From Actinokineospora alba (GTDB lineage: Bacteria; Actinomycetota; Actinomycetes; Mycobacteriales; Pseudonocardiaceae), in assembly GCF_004362515.1 (NCBI RefSeq), contig NZ_SNXU01000001.1, positions 744,001 to 808,000 on the forward strand: a stretch of DNA of 64,000 nt, written 5' to 3'. A model generated the notes under the pieces. It did not search any database and was not told where the DNA came from. It saw only the letters and a program-made list of their open reading frames with translations. The translations under genes were made by a program, and so were the position numbers. Position 1 is the stretch's first letter. Every line of letters starts with the position of its first letter. Positions 39,475 through 46,852 of the stretch are shown piece after piece.

Positions 39475-39494
39475 CACTGACCAAATTTGGCTAC
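39475..39494. promoter_or_regulatory. Proximal palindromic operator of the VOC-PadR operon
   Basis: CACTGACCAAATTTGGCTAC, with the perfect 10-bp palindrome CCAAATTTGG at 39481-39490. It is the inverted copy (19 of 20 positions) of the site at 39523-39542 and overlaps the predicted transcription start and ribosome-site region of the VOC gene. Confidence 0.75.
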
Positions 39495-39522
39495 TGAACC
39501 AAGGTAGCACCACGGCAGGCAT

Positions 39523-39542
39523 GTAGCCAAATTTGGCCAGTG
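39523..39542. promoter_or_regulatory. Distal palindromic operator of the VOC-PadR operon
   Basis: GTAGCCAAATTTGGCCAGTG, with the palindrome CCAAATTTGG at 39527-39536. The centre is 48 bp from that of the proximal site, in inverted orientation. On the minus strand it overlaps a TTGGCT -35-like hexamer that is 18 nt from a TACCTT -10-like hexamer. It begins 28 bp before the stop of nothing else: the glycosylase gene ends at 39551, 9 bp away. Confidence 0.72.
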
Positions 39543-39550
39543 AGGGGTGA

Positions 39551-40459
39551 TCAGAAGCGGCGGTAGTCGCGCGGGGAAAACCGTGGTGCGAAACGGGGTT
39601 TGCCCAGGCCGGCGGCGAGCACGTACAAAGCCGCCCGGTGGCGCTGGGGTTCGTAGACCGCCAGCTCCTCAAGCATCTGATCATCGGTGATCCGCCGCCC
39701 CAGCAAGGCGTGCCCGATCAGGTTCGACAGGTGGTAGTCCCCGACGCTCAGTGCGTCTGGGTCGCCCCAAGCGCGTTGGGCTACCTCGGCCGCCGTCCAG
39801 ACGCCGATCCCCGGCACCTTGCACAACAACTCCCGGCCCGCGGCGCCGCCCAACTCAACCGCGCGTTCCAAGCGGCCTGCCACCTGGGCGGCGGCGAGGA
39901 CCGTTCGGCGGCGGGCGCCATCCAGGCCGGCCTTGTGCCACTCCCAGTCCTCGATCCCCATGACCGCCTGGGGCGTTGGCGGGGCGAACAAACCTGACGG
40001 CGCGGGTGTCCCGAAGCGTCGGGCCAGGTCGCGCCAGGTGCGGTGGGCCTCGGTGCCGGTGACCTTCTGCTCGATGATCGCCGCGAGCAGGACGTCCCAC
40101 ACGCGGCCGGTGGCGCCGAGCCGCATGCCCGGTCGCCTGCGCCGGACCTCCGCCACCAGGGGGTGGTGCGCGACGAAGTCCGAGTCGTCGTCCGAAGCTC
40201 CCAGCAGGGCGGGGAGGCCGTCGAGCAGCAGGTCGGCGCCTGGGCCCCAGGCCGACGCGTGGACCTCGCCCGCGATGCGCAGCCGCAGGGTGCCGACCCC
40301 CTCGGGGGTGTTCGCGGCGAGCCACAGGCCGTCGGCGTCCTCGCGGAAAGCCGGGTCGTGCGGGCCCCGCCGCAGTGGCCGTAAAGCGCCCGCGACGTCG
40401 TGCGGACCGTCGGGCACCCAGTGCCTGGTCCGCTCGGTTCCGGTCGGGATCGCGGTCAT
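39551..40459 (-). CDS. DNA-3-methyladenine glycosylase II-like (AlkA, HhH-GPD family)
   Basis: It excises alkylated bases in base excision repair. The 302-residue protein has an N-terminal beta-rich AlkA-like part (WLAANTPEGVGTLRLRI) and the HhH-GPD core: WDVLLAAIIEQKVTGTEAHRTWRDL, the hairpin LCKVPGIGVWTAAEVAQRAWGDPDALSVGDYHLSNL-type region with the catalytic Asp in GDYHL, and TDDQMLEELAVYEPQRHRA. ATG 40459 gives MTAIPTG as start. It is divergent from manC and stands alone. M. tuberculosis has an unrelated DNA methylase at this place. Confidence 0.88.
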   Translation of the reverse strand: MTAIPTGTERTRHWVPDGPHDVAGALRPLRRGPHDPAFREDADGLWLAANTPEGVGTLRLRIAGEVHASAWGPGADLLLDGLPALLGASDDDSDFVAHHPLVAEVRRRRPGMRLGATGRVWDVLLAAIIEQKVTGTEAHRTWRDLARRFGTPAPSGLFAPPTPQAVMGIEDWEWHKAGLDGARRRTVLAAAQVAGRLERAVELGGAAGRELLCKVPGIGVWTAAEVAQRAWGDPDALSVGDYHLSNLIGHALLGRRITDDQMLEELAVYEPQRHRAALYVLAAGLGKPRFAPRFSPRDYRRF

Positions 40460-40530
40460 CACGACGACCGTACCGGCCGGTTGGCTAGAGTTGGCCCACC
40501 ACTCACGCCGGGGACAAGGACACAGCTCAC

Positions 40531-41637
40531 GTGACGCCACCCGAACTGCACATCGTCGTGCCCGCCGGTGGAAGCGGCACCCGCCTGTGGCCGCTCTCCC
40601 GCGCGGGGAACCCGAAGTTCCTGCACGCGCTGACCGGCACCGACCGGTCGCTGCTGCAGGCGACCTTCGACCGGCTGGCCCCGCTGTCCTCACCGGAGCA
40701 TCTGCTGGTGGTCACCGGCACCGCGCACGCCGCCGGGGTGGCCCGCCAACTGCCGGACCTGCCGGAACGCAACATCCTGGTCGAGCCGCTCGCCCGCGAC
40801 TCGTGCGCGGCGATCGCGCTGGCCGCCGCCGTGATCGAGAAGCGGTCCCCCGGCGCGGTGATGGCGTCGTTCGCCGCCGACCACCTGATCACCGACGGCG
40901 ATGAGTTCGCCCACACCGTGGGCCGGGCCGTCGACGGCGCCCGCGACGGGCTGCTGATGACCATCGGCATCACCCCGACCCGCCCGGAGACCGGCTACGG
41001 CTACCTGCGGTGCAGCGAGCCCGCGCAGCGCTCGGTCATCCAGAAGGTGTTGGAATTCAAGGAAAAGCCCGCCAAGGACGTGGCGACCCGCTACGTCGAC
41101 TCGGGCAGCTACCTGTGGAACGCGAGCATGTTCGTCTGGCGCACCGACGTGTTCCTGGCCGAACTCGCCGCGCGCCGCCCGGATGTGGCCAAGCCCATCC
41201 TCGCCATCGCCGCCGCCTGGGACACCCCGGAGCAGGAGGCGGTCGTCGCGGAGCTGTGGCCGACCGTGCCCAAGGTCGCCGTCGAGTACGCGGTGATGGA
41301 ACCGGCCGCCGCCGACGGCCTGGTCGCCACCGTCCCCGGCGACTTCGGCTGGAGCGACATCGGCGACTTCGAGACCCTCGGTGACCTGCTCGGCACCGAC
41401 GTCGGCGACGGCGGCAGGCTGTTCGTCACCGCGGGCGGCAAGGCGAACGTCGTGGTGGTCGACGGCGACGGTGTCATCGTGGTCCCGTCGCACCGGCTGG
41501 TCGCGACGCTCGGGGTCAACGACCTCATCATCGTCGACACCGACGACGCGGTGCTGGTCTGCAGGCGCGACCGGGCACAGGACATCAAGCGGCTGACCGA
41601 GATCCTGCGCGACCGGGGCGATCTCGACTACATCTGA
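40531..41637 (+). CDS. manC: Mannose-1-phosphate guanylyltransferase
   Basis: It makes GDP-mannose from mannose-1-phosphate and GTP, completing the pathway begun by ManA and ManB. The 368-residue protein has the nucleotidyltransferase loop VVPAGGSGTRLWPLSR (about 9-24), Lys in NPKFLHAL, SFAADHLI, ETGYGYLRC, the sugar-binding EFKEKP and YLWNASMFVWR, and VPGDFGWSDIGDFETL. No isomerase domain is attached. GTG 40531; 71 bp from the divergent glycosylase gene. M. tuberculosis Rv3264c is the positional homologue. Confidence 0.95.
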   Translation: MTPPELHIVVPAGGSGTRLWPLSRAGNPKFLHALTGTDRSLLQATFDRLAPLSSPEHLLVVTGTAHAAGVARQLPDLPERNILVEPLARDSCAAIALAAAVIEKRSPGAVMASFAADHLITDGDEFAHTVGRAVDGARDGLLMTIGITPTRPETGYGYLRCSEPAQRSVIQKVLEFKEKPAKDVATRYVDSGSYLWNASMFVWRTDVFLAELAARRPDVAKPILAIAAAWDTPEQEAVVAELWPTVPKVAVEYAVMEPAAADGLVATVPGDFGWSDIGDFETLGDLLGTDVGDGGRLFVTAGGKANVVVVDGDGVIVVPSHRLVATLGVNDLIIVDTDDAVLVCRRDRAQDIKRLTEILRDRGDLDYI

Positions 41638-41716
41638 TGCCGTGGAACGATGACGCGGCGCGACTGGCGGGATACTCTGACCAGAGCACATCGAGCGACG
41701 CAGGAGAGGCCACCGT

Positions 41717-42115
41717 ATGGACCCCCGTGAGCGCGCCGACGCCATCCTGGCCCGTGCTCGCGCACGCGGCTCCTACGTCGTCACCCCCGAGAGCGCCATC
41801 TCGCCGATGGACGCCTCCGCCACCCTGCAGATCCCCCGGGCTGTGGTGAACGCGCTCGATGAGGACCCGGACGTGACCATGGTCTTCCCGGTCACCCGGG
41901 CGCGCGAGGAACTTCCCGCGATCGCCCAGGAAGCCGCCACCACGTCGGTGGCGTCGCCGGGCAGGCCCACGGAGCGGCTGCCCGTGCAGCAGCCCAGGCC
42001 CCAGCAGGCGCCGCAGCAGCCGCAGGCACCGGAGCAAGTGGACGGTTTGGTGCCGACCATGAAGCCGCGCCCGCACCCGGACCGGCCCACGCTGGGCCAG
42101 CGGCTCGACGGCTAG
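41717..42115 (+). CDS. Conserved hypothetical protein with Gln/Pro-rich tail
   Basis: A 132-residue protein of unknown function. The N-terminal 65 residues look folded (MDPRERADAILARARARGSYVVTPESAISPMDASATLQIPRAVV, then DEDPDVTMVFPV). The rest is low-complexity, rich in Gln and Pro (PVQQPRPQQAPQQPQAPEQ), ending HPDRPTLGQRLDG. The ATG has AGGAGAGG upstream and coding bias is strong, so the gene is real. It follows manC by 79 bp. I have the impression of similar small proteins after manC in Pseudonocardiaceae but cannot confirm it. Confidence 0.7.
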   Translation: MDPRERADAILARARARGSYVVTPESAISPMDASATLQIPRAVVNALDEDPDVTMVFPVTRAREELPAIAQEAATTSVASPGRPTERLPVQQPRPQQAPQQPQAPEQVDGLVPTMKPRPHPDRPTLGQRLDG

Positions 42116-42310
42116 AGCGCCCACCACCACCCAACACGTGGGCAGAACCCACCGAACACATGGCGCAGAGCCCACCCCACACAAGGCTCACGACACAAGG
42201 CGCACAACCCACCCGGCCAGACGCCGCCCGCGCGCGGTCGACCGCGATGCCGTCGGGGAACCCGTCTTCCGCGAGGCTCGCGATCTGCGAGCGGCCCTCG
42301 ATGCTGCACC

Positions 42311-42422
42311 GCAAGTGCACAACTCACCCACCGCAAGGCGCACAACCCACCCCACGCAAGGCCCACAACCCACCCCAACACAAGGCGCAGAGCCCACCCA
42401 ACGCAAGGGGCCCAACAGAACG
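42311..42422. repeat. Degenerate 23-bp tandem repeat, about five units
   Basis: Units begin GCAAG or ACAAG at 42311, 42333, 42356, 42380 and 42403 (spacing 22-24 bp) and share the core CAAGGCGCACAACCCACCC with variation. The last unit runs directly into the 140-bp palindrome. Further partial units lie at about 42157-42214. Confidence 0.8.
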
Positions 42423-42562
42423 GCCTGTTTGGGTGGTTCGCCTTGATTCGGGGGAAATGGGCCTAAACTCGCGGTGCGGGTGAGGTTCCTTCGCCTCGCC
42501 TTTTAACCCGCACAGGCCCATTTCGAGGGGTCCCCGAATCAAGGCGAACCACCCAAACAGGC
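42423..42562. repeat. 140-bp palindromic repeat element, copy B
   Basis: Same length as copy A (5902-6041), with 31-bp perfect terminal inverted repeats (42423-42453 and 42532-42562). The 78-bp core is the reverse complement of the core of copy A with about five differences. In each arm one T:A pair of copy A is C:G here (GATTTGG versus GATTCGG, matched by CCAAATC versus CCGAATC), so pairing is kept. No protein is encoded. Confidence 0.93.
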
Positions 42563-42590
42563 ACCACCCAACGCCAGCCCGCCACCACCC

Positions 42591-42654
42591 CAGCCATGCC
42601 AAGGCACCAGCCAACGCGGCCACAGCCATGCCAAAGCGCCAGCCGACGCGGCCA
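42591..42654. repeat. Two tandem copies of a 32-bp repeat
   Basis: Units 42591-42622 and 42623-42654 begin CAGCCATGCC and differ at only three positions; a third partial unit (CAGCC) follows. They lie just past the stop of wbbL on the minus strand. Confidence 0.85.
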
Positions 42655-42670
42655 CAGCCGCGAGCAGCGC

Positions 42671-43525
42671 CTAGCGGGTTTCCAGCTTCAGACGCAGAGC
42701 CAACCCAGCCTTGATCACAGCCCTAACCGGCGCCCACAGCGCCCCCTGATGCCGATCAGCAATAAACCGATAAGCACTCTCATGGTGCGCGGCCAACATC
42801 TTCGAAGACGCCTTCGCCGTAGACACCCCCTGAACATGCATCACCTTCGCCGAAGGCACATACACGTTCTGCCACCCCGCCCGGCCAAGCCGCTCGCCGA
42901 GGTCCACGTCCTCGAAGTACATGAAGTACCGGGAATCGAACCCGTCCACCGAGTCGAACGCCTCCCGCCGGATCAGGAAGCAGGAGCCCGAAAGCCAGCC
43001 CGCGACCCGTTCCCGCACATCGGAAGCGGACTGCTTGTACGCGCGAGTCCACGGGTTGCCGGGCCACACCTTCCCCAGCACCCCATGCCCGATCCCCTTG
43101 CCCAGCGACGGAACCTCGCGGGCCGACGGATAGACCGCGCCCGACGGTTCGGTGATCAGCGGCCCGAAAGCGCCGCCGCGCGGCCACCGGTCCGCCGCGG
43201 CGATCAGCTCGTCGAGGGACCCCGGCTCCCATTCCACATCCGGGTTCGAGATCACCACCCAGCCGTAGCTGGAGTCGAGCGCCGCAACACCGCGGTTCGC
43301 GCCGCCGCCGTAGCCCAGGTTGCCGCCGGTGCGCACCAGTTCGACGTTCGCGCGGGCCTCCGCGGCGGCCTCAGGGGCGCCGTCCGTCGAGCCGTTGTCG
43401 GCCAGGATCACGTGGACCGGCCGGGTGGTGGCCTTCTCGAGCGTGTCGAGGAACCGGTCCATGGTCTCGCCGGGCGAGTAGGTCACGGTCACGACGGCGA
43501 TCTCGGCACCGTAGGTTTCGGTCAC
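42671..43525 (-). CDS. wbbL: Rhamnosyltransferase WbbL-like (GT2), cell wall linker synthesis
   Basis: WbbL adds L-rhamnose from dTDP-Rha to decaprenyl-PP-GlcNAc, making the linker between peptidoglycan and arabinogalactan, at the inner membrane face. The 284-residue protein has a GT-A fold: IAVVTVTYSPGETMDRFLDTL, VILADNGSTDGAPE, GGNLGYGGGANRGV, the DxD-like VVISNPDVEWE, and SGSCFLIRREAFDSVDGFDSRYFMYFEDVDLGERL. Position beside manC and the rml genes matches Rv3265c. It is the last gene of a three-gene glycosyltransferase operon. Confidence 0.9.
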   Translation of the reverse strand: MTETYGAEIAVVTVTYSPGETMDRFLDTLEKATTRPVHVILADNGSTDGAPEAAAEARANVELVRTGGNLGYGGGANRGVAALDSSYGWVVISNPDVEWEPGSLDELIAAADRWPRGGAFGPLITEPSGAVYPSAREVPSLGKGIGHGVLGKVWPGNPWTRAYKQSASDVRERVAGWLSGSCFLIRREAFDSVDGFDSRYFMYFEDVDLGERLGRAGWQNVYVPSAKVMHVQGVSTAKASSKMLAAHHESAYRFIADRHQGALWAPVRAVIKAGLALRLKLETR

Positions 43526-43559
43526 GACCAGACATTCTCCACGCCAACCCGGCCGCGAC

Positions 43560-44705
43560 TCATCGACCCCTGCGGTGGAGGTGGTGGGCCCGCCCGTAGA
43601 CCTCGCGGTGTCGTTCGGCGCTCAGGCCCCAGGAGAACTCCTTCGCCCGGCGCTGCGCCGCCGCCGACAGCGCGGCGCGGCGGCCCGGGTCGTCGAGGAG
43701 GTCGCTGATGGTGGCGGCGATGTCGCCCGCGCCGACACCGCAGTAGGCGACCGCGTCGCCGCCGACCTCGGGCAGCGACAGCCGCCGGGTCGTCAGGACG
43801 CACGCGCCCGCGGCCATGGCCTCCAGCACCGGCAGCCCGAAACCCTCGCCCAGACTCGGATACGCGACCAGCGCGGCGCCGCCGAGGAAGCCGGACAGGT
43901 GCTCGAACGGCAGGTAGCCCGCCCGGATGACCCGCAGCCGGTGCGGCGCGGCGTCGAGGGCGCGTTCGATCTGGTGGTCCCAGCCGGGCTGCCCTGCCAG
44001 CACCAGAGCGGGTGGGTCGGCCCGGCCCGCGCAGGCGGCGGCGAAGCCACGGATGAGGGCCGGGACGTTCTTGCGGGGTTCGAGCGCGCCGAGGAACGCC
44101 ACGTAGGTCTGATCGCCCAGGCCGATGGCGGCGCGAGCGGCTTTGACCTCGGCCGGTGACGGCGGATGGAAGCGGTCGGTGTCCACGCCGTGCTGGATGA
44201 CGTCGAGCGAGCGCGGGTCGGCGCGCACGACCCTGGTCAGCTCGGCCGCGGTGGCCTCGCTCGGCACGACACAGCGCGACGCCCGCACGAGGGCGGTCTT
44301 GGTCCAGGCGCGGAAGAAGCGGGCCTTGATCGAGTGGTGCAGGCCCGCGTCGGTGAAGAACGTCGCGTCGTGCAGCGTCACCACCGACGCCACCGGGTTG
44401 GCCAGCGGAATCGTGTAGTGCGGCGAGTGCAGGACGTCGACGCCGAGTCTTCGCACCAGCCGGGGCAGCGTGGTCTGCTCCCAGGCCAGCCGGGCCGTGC
44501 GGGTGGTGACCGACTCGGAGGTCGGCACGATGCGCGCGCTGGGCGCCAGCTCGCCGTACAGCCTGCTGTCGCGCGGCTGGCAGACGACACTGAGGGCGGC
44601 GCCATCGGAGGCCAGGGCCGCGACCAGCGAGTCGACGTAGCGTCCCACCCCACCGCGGTCCGCGGGCACCGCGGTCGCGTCGATAAGCACGGTGGGGTCG
44701 GACAC
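43560..44705 (-). CDS. Glycosyltransferase family 4 (GT-B)
   Basis: A 381-residue GT-B enzyme. The N-terminal domain has VLIDATAVPADRGGVGRYVDSLVAAL (Gly-rich loop) and VLHSPHYTIPLANP with VVTLHDATFF. The C-terminal domain has YVAFLGALEPRKNVPALI, ALVLAGQPGWDH, and the donor-binding EX7E region YPSLGEGFGLPVLEAMAAG, ending with EFSWGLSAERHREVYG. Donor probably GDP-mannose or another NDP-sugar; acceptor unknown. GTG 44705 gives the family start; a longer frame exists. It sits 34 bp upstream of wbbL. Confidence 0.9.
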   Translation of the reverse strand: MSDPTVLIDATAVPADRGGVGRYVDSLVAALASDGAALSVVCQPRDSRLYGELAPSARIVPTSESVTTRTARLAWEQTTLPRLVRRLGVDVLHSPHYTIPLANPVASVVTLHDATFFTDAGLHHSIKARFFRAWTKTALVRASRCVVPSEATAAELTRVVRADPRSLDVIQHGVDTDRFHPPSPAEVKAARAAIGLGDQTYVAFLGALEPRKNVPALIRGFAAACAGRADPPALVLAGQPGWDHQIERALDAAPHRLRVIRAGYLPFEHLSGFLGGAALVAYPSLGEGFGLPVLEAMAAGACVLTTRRLSLPEVGGDAVAYCGVGAGDIAATISDLLDDPGRRAALSAAAQRRAKEFSWGLSAERHREVYGRAHHLHRRGR

Positions 44706-44751
44706 GGCGATCAGCGTACGACGTGCGATTGCCGCAGATTTACCGAATGGA

Positions 44752-45843
44752 TTAACTCGCGCCACCGAGCAGACTCCGGTGCAGCCGCCACAGCGACTCG
44801 GCCGCCCTCTTCCAGGTGAATTCCGCCGCCCGCGCGCGGCCCCGCTCCACCATCGTGGCGGCCAGATCCGGGGAGTCCAGCACCGTTCGCAAGGCGTCGG
44901 CGAGCGCGGCCGGGTCGTCGCGTTTCACCTGCGTTCCCGCACCGCCCGCGACTTCGACGAGGGCGGGCGCGTCGGAGTGCACGACGGGCACGCCCGCCGC
45001 CATGGCCTCCAGCACGGGGAGCCCGAATCCCTCGGCCCGGCTGGGCGCGGCGAGCACCGTCGCGCCGTGCAGGGTGGCGGCGAGTTCCTCGTCACTGAGC
45101 CTGCCGAGCACCCGAAGACGCTCGGGGGGCAACCCGTGCCGCGCGGCGAGGGCGGCAAGGTTGACCTCGCCCCAGCCCGCAGGACCGGCCACGACCAGCG
45201 GCACCCCCGGCACCGCCGCCATCGCCTCGACGAGCACGTCGAGCCCCTTGCGCGGCTCGACGGTCCCCACGGCGAGGACGTACGTGCTGGGAAGACCGAG
45301 TTCCACCGCAGGCGGGTCGCTGAGCACCGAGGACACCCCGTGGCCGACGACGTGGACCGGCGCGGGTCCCGGGGCGTGCAGGGCGAGGTCGTCGGCGACA
45401 GCCTGGGTGGGCACCACGATCGCGTCGGCGGAGCTGGCGGCGCGCCGGATGACCTTGCGGTGCCAGGCCGCGCCCCGGCTGGTCAGCGTCTCCGGATGGG
45501 TGAACGGCACGGTGTCGTGCACGGTGACGACGAGCCGCCTGCCGCGCCGGGCGGGCGGGGCGAGCGGGGTCGGCGCGTGCACGATGTCGCCGCCGGGCCA
45601 CAGCGGCAGCCCGTGCTCCCAGGCGAGGGTCAGCGCGCGCCGGGGCAGCGCGAGGGCGCTCGGCCCGGCGACGCCGTCGACCATGGCCGGGGCGAGGTCG
45701 CCGTGGCGGGCGGTGACGCCGCGGACGGTCCAGCCCGCCGGCGCTGTCCGGGCCAGCGCGGCGGCCAGCTCCCGGGTGTAGCGGCCGGTGCCGCCCGGGA
45801 CCGGCGCCAGCAGTTGCTCGGTGAGGACGACCAGCTCAGGCAC
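44752..45843 (-). CDS. Glycosyltransferase family 4 (GT-B)
   Basis: A 363-residue GT-B enzyme similar in plan to the next gene. Motifs: VPELVVLTEQLLAPVPGGTGRYTRELAAAL, DIVHAPTPLAPP and LVVTVHDTVPFTHPETL, VLAVGTVEPRKGLDVLVEAM, and the donor site APSRAEGFGLPVLEAMAAGVPVVHSDAPALVEVAG. GTG 45843 is only 45 bp from the divergent GT2 start at 45889, so the short gap must hold both promoters. Substrate unknown. Confidence 0.9.
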   Translation of the reverse strand: MPELVVLTEQLLAPVPGGTGRYTRELAAALARTAPAGWTVRGVTARHGDLAPAMVDGVAGPSALALPRRALTLAWEHGLPLWPGGDIVHAPTPLAPPARRGRRLVVTVHDTVPFTHPETLTSRGAAWHRKVIRRAASSADAIVVPTQAVADDLALHAPGPAPVHVVGHGVSSVLSDPPAVELGLPSTYVLAVGTVEPRKGLDVLVEAMAAVPGVPLVVAGPAGWGEVNLAALAARHGLPPERLRVLGRLSDEELAATLHGATVLAAPSRAEGFGLPVLEAMAAGVPVVHSDAPALVEVAGGAGTQVKRDDPAALADALRTVLDSPDLAATMVERGRARAAEFTWKRAAESLWRLHRSLLGGAS

Positions 45844-45888
45844 GCGGCCAGAATCGCACGGCCCGCCGCGACCGGTAGCGTCGCGGCC

Positions 45889-46800
45889 GTGAACGCCCGC
45901 ACGACGGTCGTCGTGGTCACCTGGCGTGGCCGCGCCCACCTCACCGCCTGCCTCGACGCCCTGGCCGCGCAGACCCGGCCGCACCGGACGCTGGTGGTCG
46001 ACAACGCCTCCGACGACGGCACCGCCGACGTGCTCGCCCGGCACCCGAGCAAGCCGGAGATCCGCAGGCTGCCGGTCAACGTGGGCTATGCGGGCGCGCT
46101 GGCGGCCGTCGAGCCGGAGACCGAGTTCGTGGCGTGGCTCAACGACGACGCCGCCCCCCGCCCCGACTGGCTGGCCCGCATGGAGGACGCCCTCGACGCC
46201 GACCAGGGCGTCGCCGCCGCGAGCGCCCGCCTGCTCAGCCCCACCGGCGAGGTCCAGTCGGTCGGCGTCCGGCTGACCGCGGACGGGCACGGCGCCGACG
46301 CCGTCACCGGCCCGGTCTTCGGCTTCTGCGGCGGCGCCGCCCTGCTGCGCACGGCCGCGCTGACCGCCGTGGGCGGGGTTCCCGGCGACTTCTTCTGCTA
46401 CTACGAGGACACCGACACCTCGTGGCGGCTGCGGCTGGCGGGCTGGTCGATCGTGCCGGTCGAGGCCGACGTCACCCATCTGCATGGCGCGAGCACCGCG
46501 CCCGGGTCGGCCCAGTTCCACCTGTGGAACGAGCGCAACCGTTTGCTCACCCTGCTGCGCTGCGCCCCGCTGGGCGTCGCGCTCACCCAGCTGGCCCGGT
46601 TCGCCCTGCTCACCGCGGTGCTCCCGACCAGGCGAAACGTGGGGCCGGAGCACAACTTCCGGGTGGGTCTGCGGCTGCGCGTGCTGGCCCAGGTGGCGGC
46701 CCGGCTGCCGCGCACGGTCATCGCCCGCTACAAGATCGACACCGACCGCGCCACCCGATCGCGGGTCTGGCGACACCAGTTCGCCAGTCGGGCGACATGA
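45889..46800 (+). CDS. Glycosyltransferase family 2 (GT-A)
   Basis: A 303-residue GT2 enzyme: TTVVVVTWRGRAHLTACLDAL, LVVDNASDDGTADV, LPVNVGYAGALAAV, the metal/nucleotide site AWLNDDAAPRPDW, and FGFCGGAALLRTAAL with FFCYYEDTDTSWRLRLAGW. The C-terminal helix region (LLTLLRCAPLGVALTQLARFALLTAVLP) may lie on the membrane. It resembles WbbL-type rhamnosyltransferases. GTG start. It is the first gene of a plus-strand trio with 46853 and 49377. Confidence 0.88.
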   Translation: MNARTTVVVVTWRGRAHLTACLDALAAQTRPHRTLVVDNASDDGTADVLARHPSKPEIRRLPVNVGYAGALAAVEPETEFVAWLNDDAAPRPDWLARMEDALDADQGVAAASARLLSPTGEVQSVGVRLTADGHGADAVTGPVFGFCGGAALLRTAALTAVGGVPGDFFCYYEDTDTSWRLRLAGWSIVPVEADVTHLHGASTAPGSAQFHLWNERNRLLTLLRCAPLGVALTQLARFALLTAVLPTRRNVGPEHNFRVGLRLRVLAQVAARLPRTVIARYKIDTDRATRSRVWRHQFASRAT

Positions 46801-46852
46801 AGGCACCCCGATAAGGCACCCTGTCCCCAGGAGCAACCAGGGAGGAGGCAGC

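Larger units (their letters stand above)
42116..42670. other. Repeat-rich intergenic region between the small protein gene and wbbL
   Basis: A 555-bp stretch with no gene. It holds a degenerate 23-bp tandem repeat (42311-42422, with scattered related units from about 42157), the second 140-bp palindrome, and a 32-bp direct repeat. Between 42215 and 42310 is a GC-rich segment without the repeat. Its minus-strand translation (LRCSIEGRSQIASLAEDGF) looks protein-like, but it has no start or recognisable family and may be a gene relic. Confidence 0.6.

Noticed and set aside
41637..41849. Small open frame starting at the manC stop codon
   Set aside because: It overlaps the start of the better supported gene at 41717 in another frame and lacks a ribosome binding site.
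42324..42629. Cys/Trp-rich small protein on the minus strand
   Set aside because: The frame is made of repeat units and the palindrome; a similar peptide arises at the other palindrome copy. No ribosome binding site.
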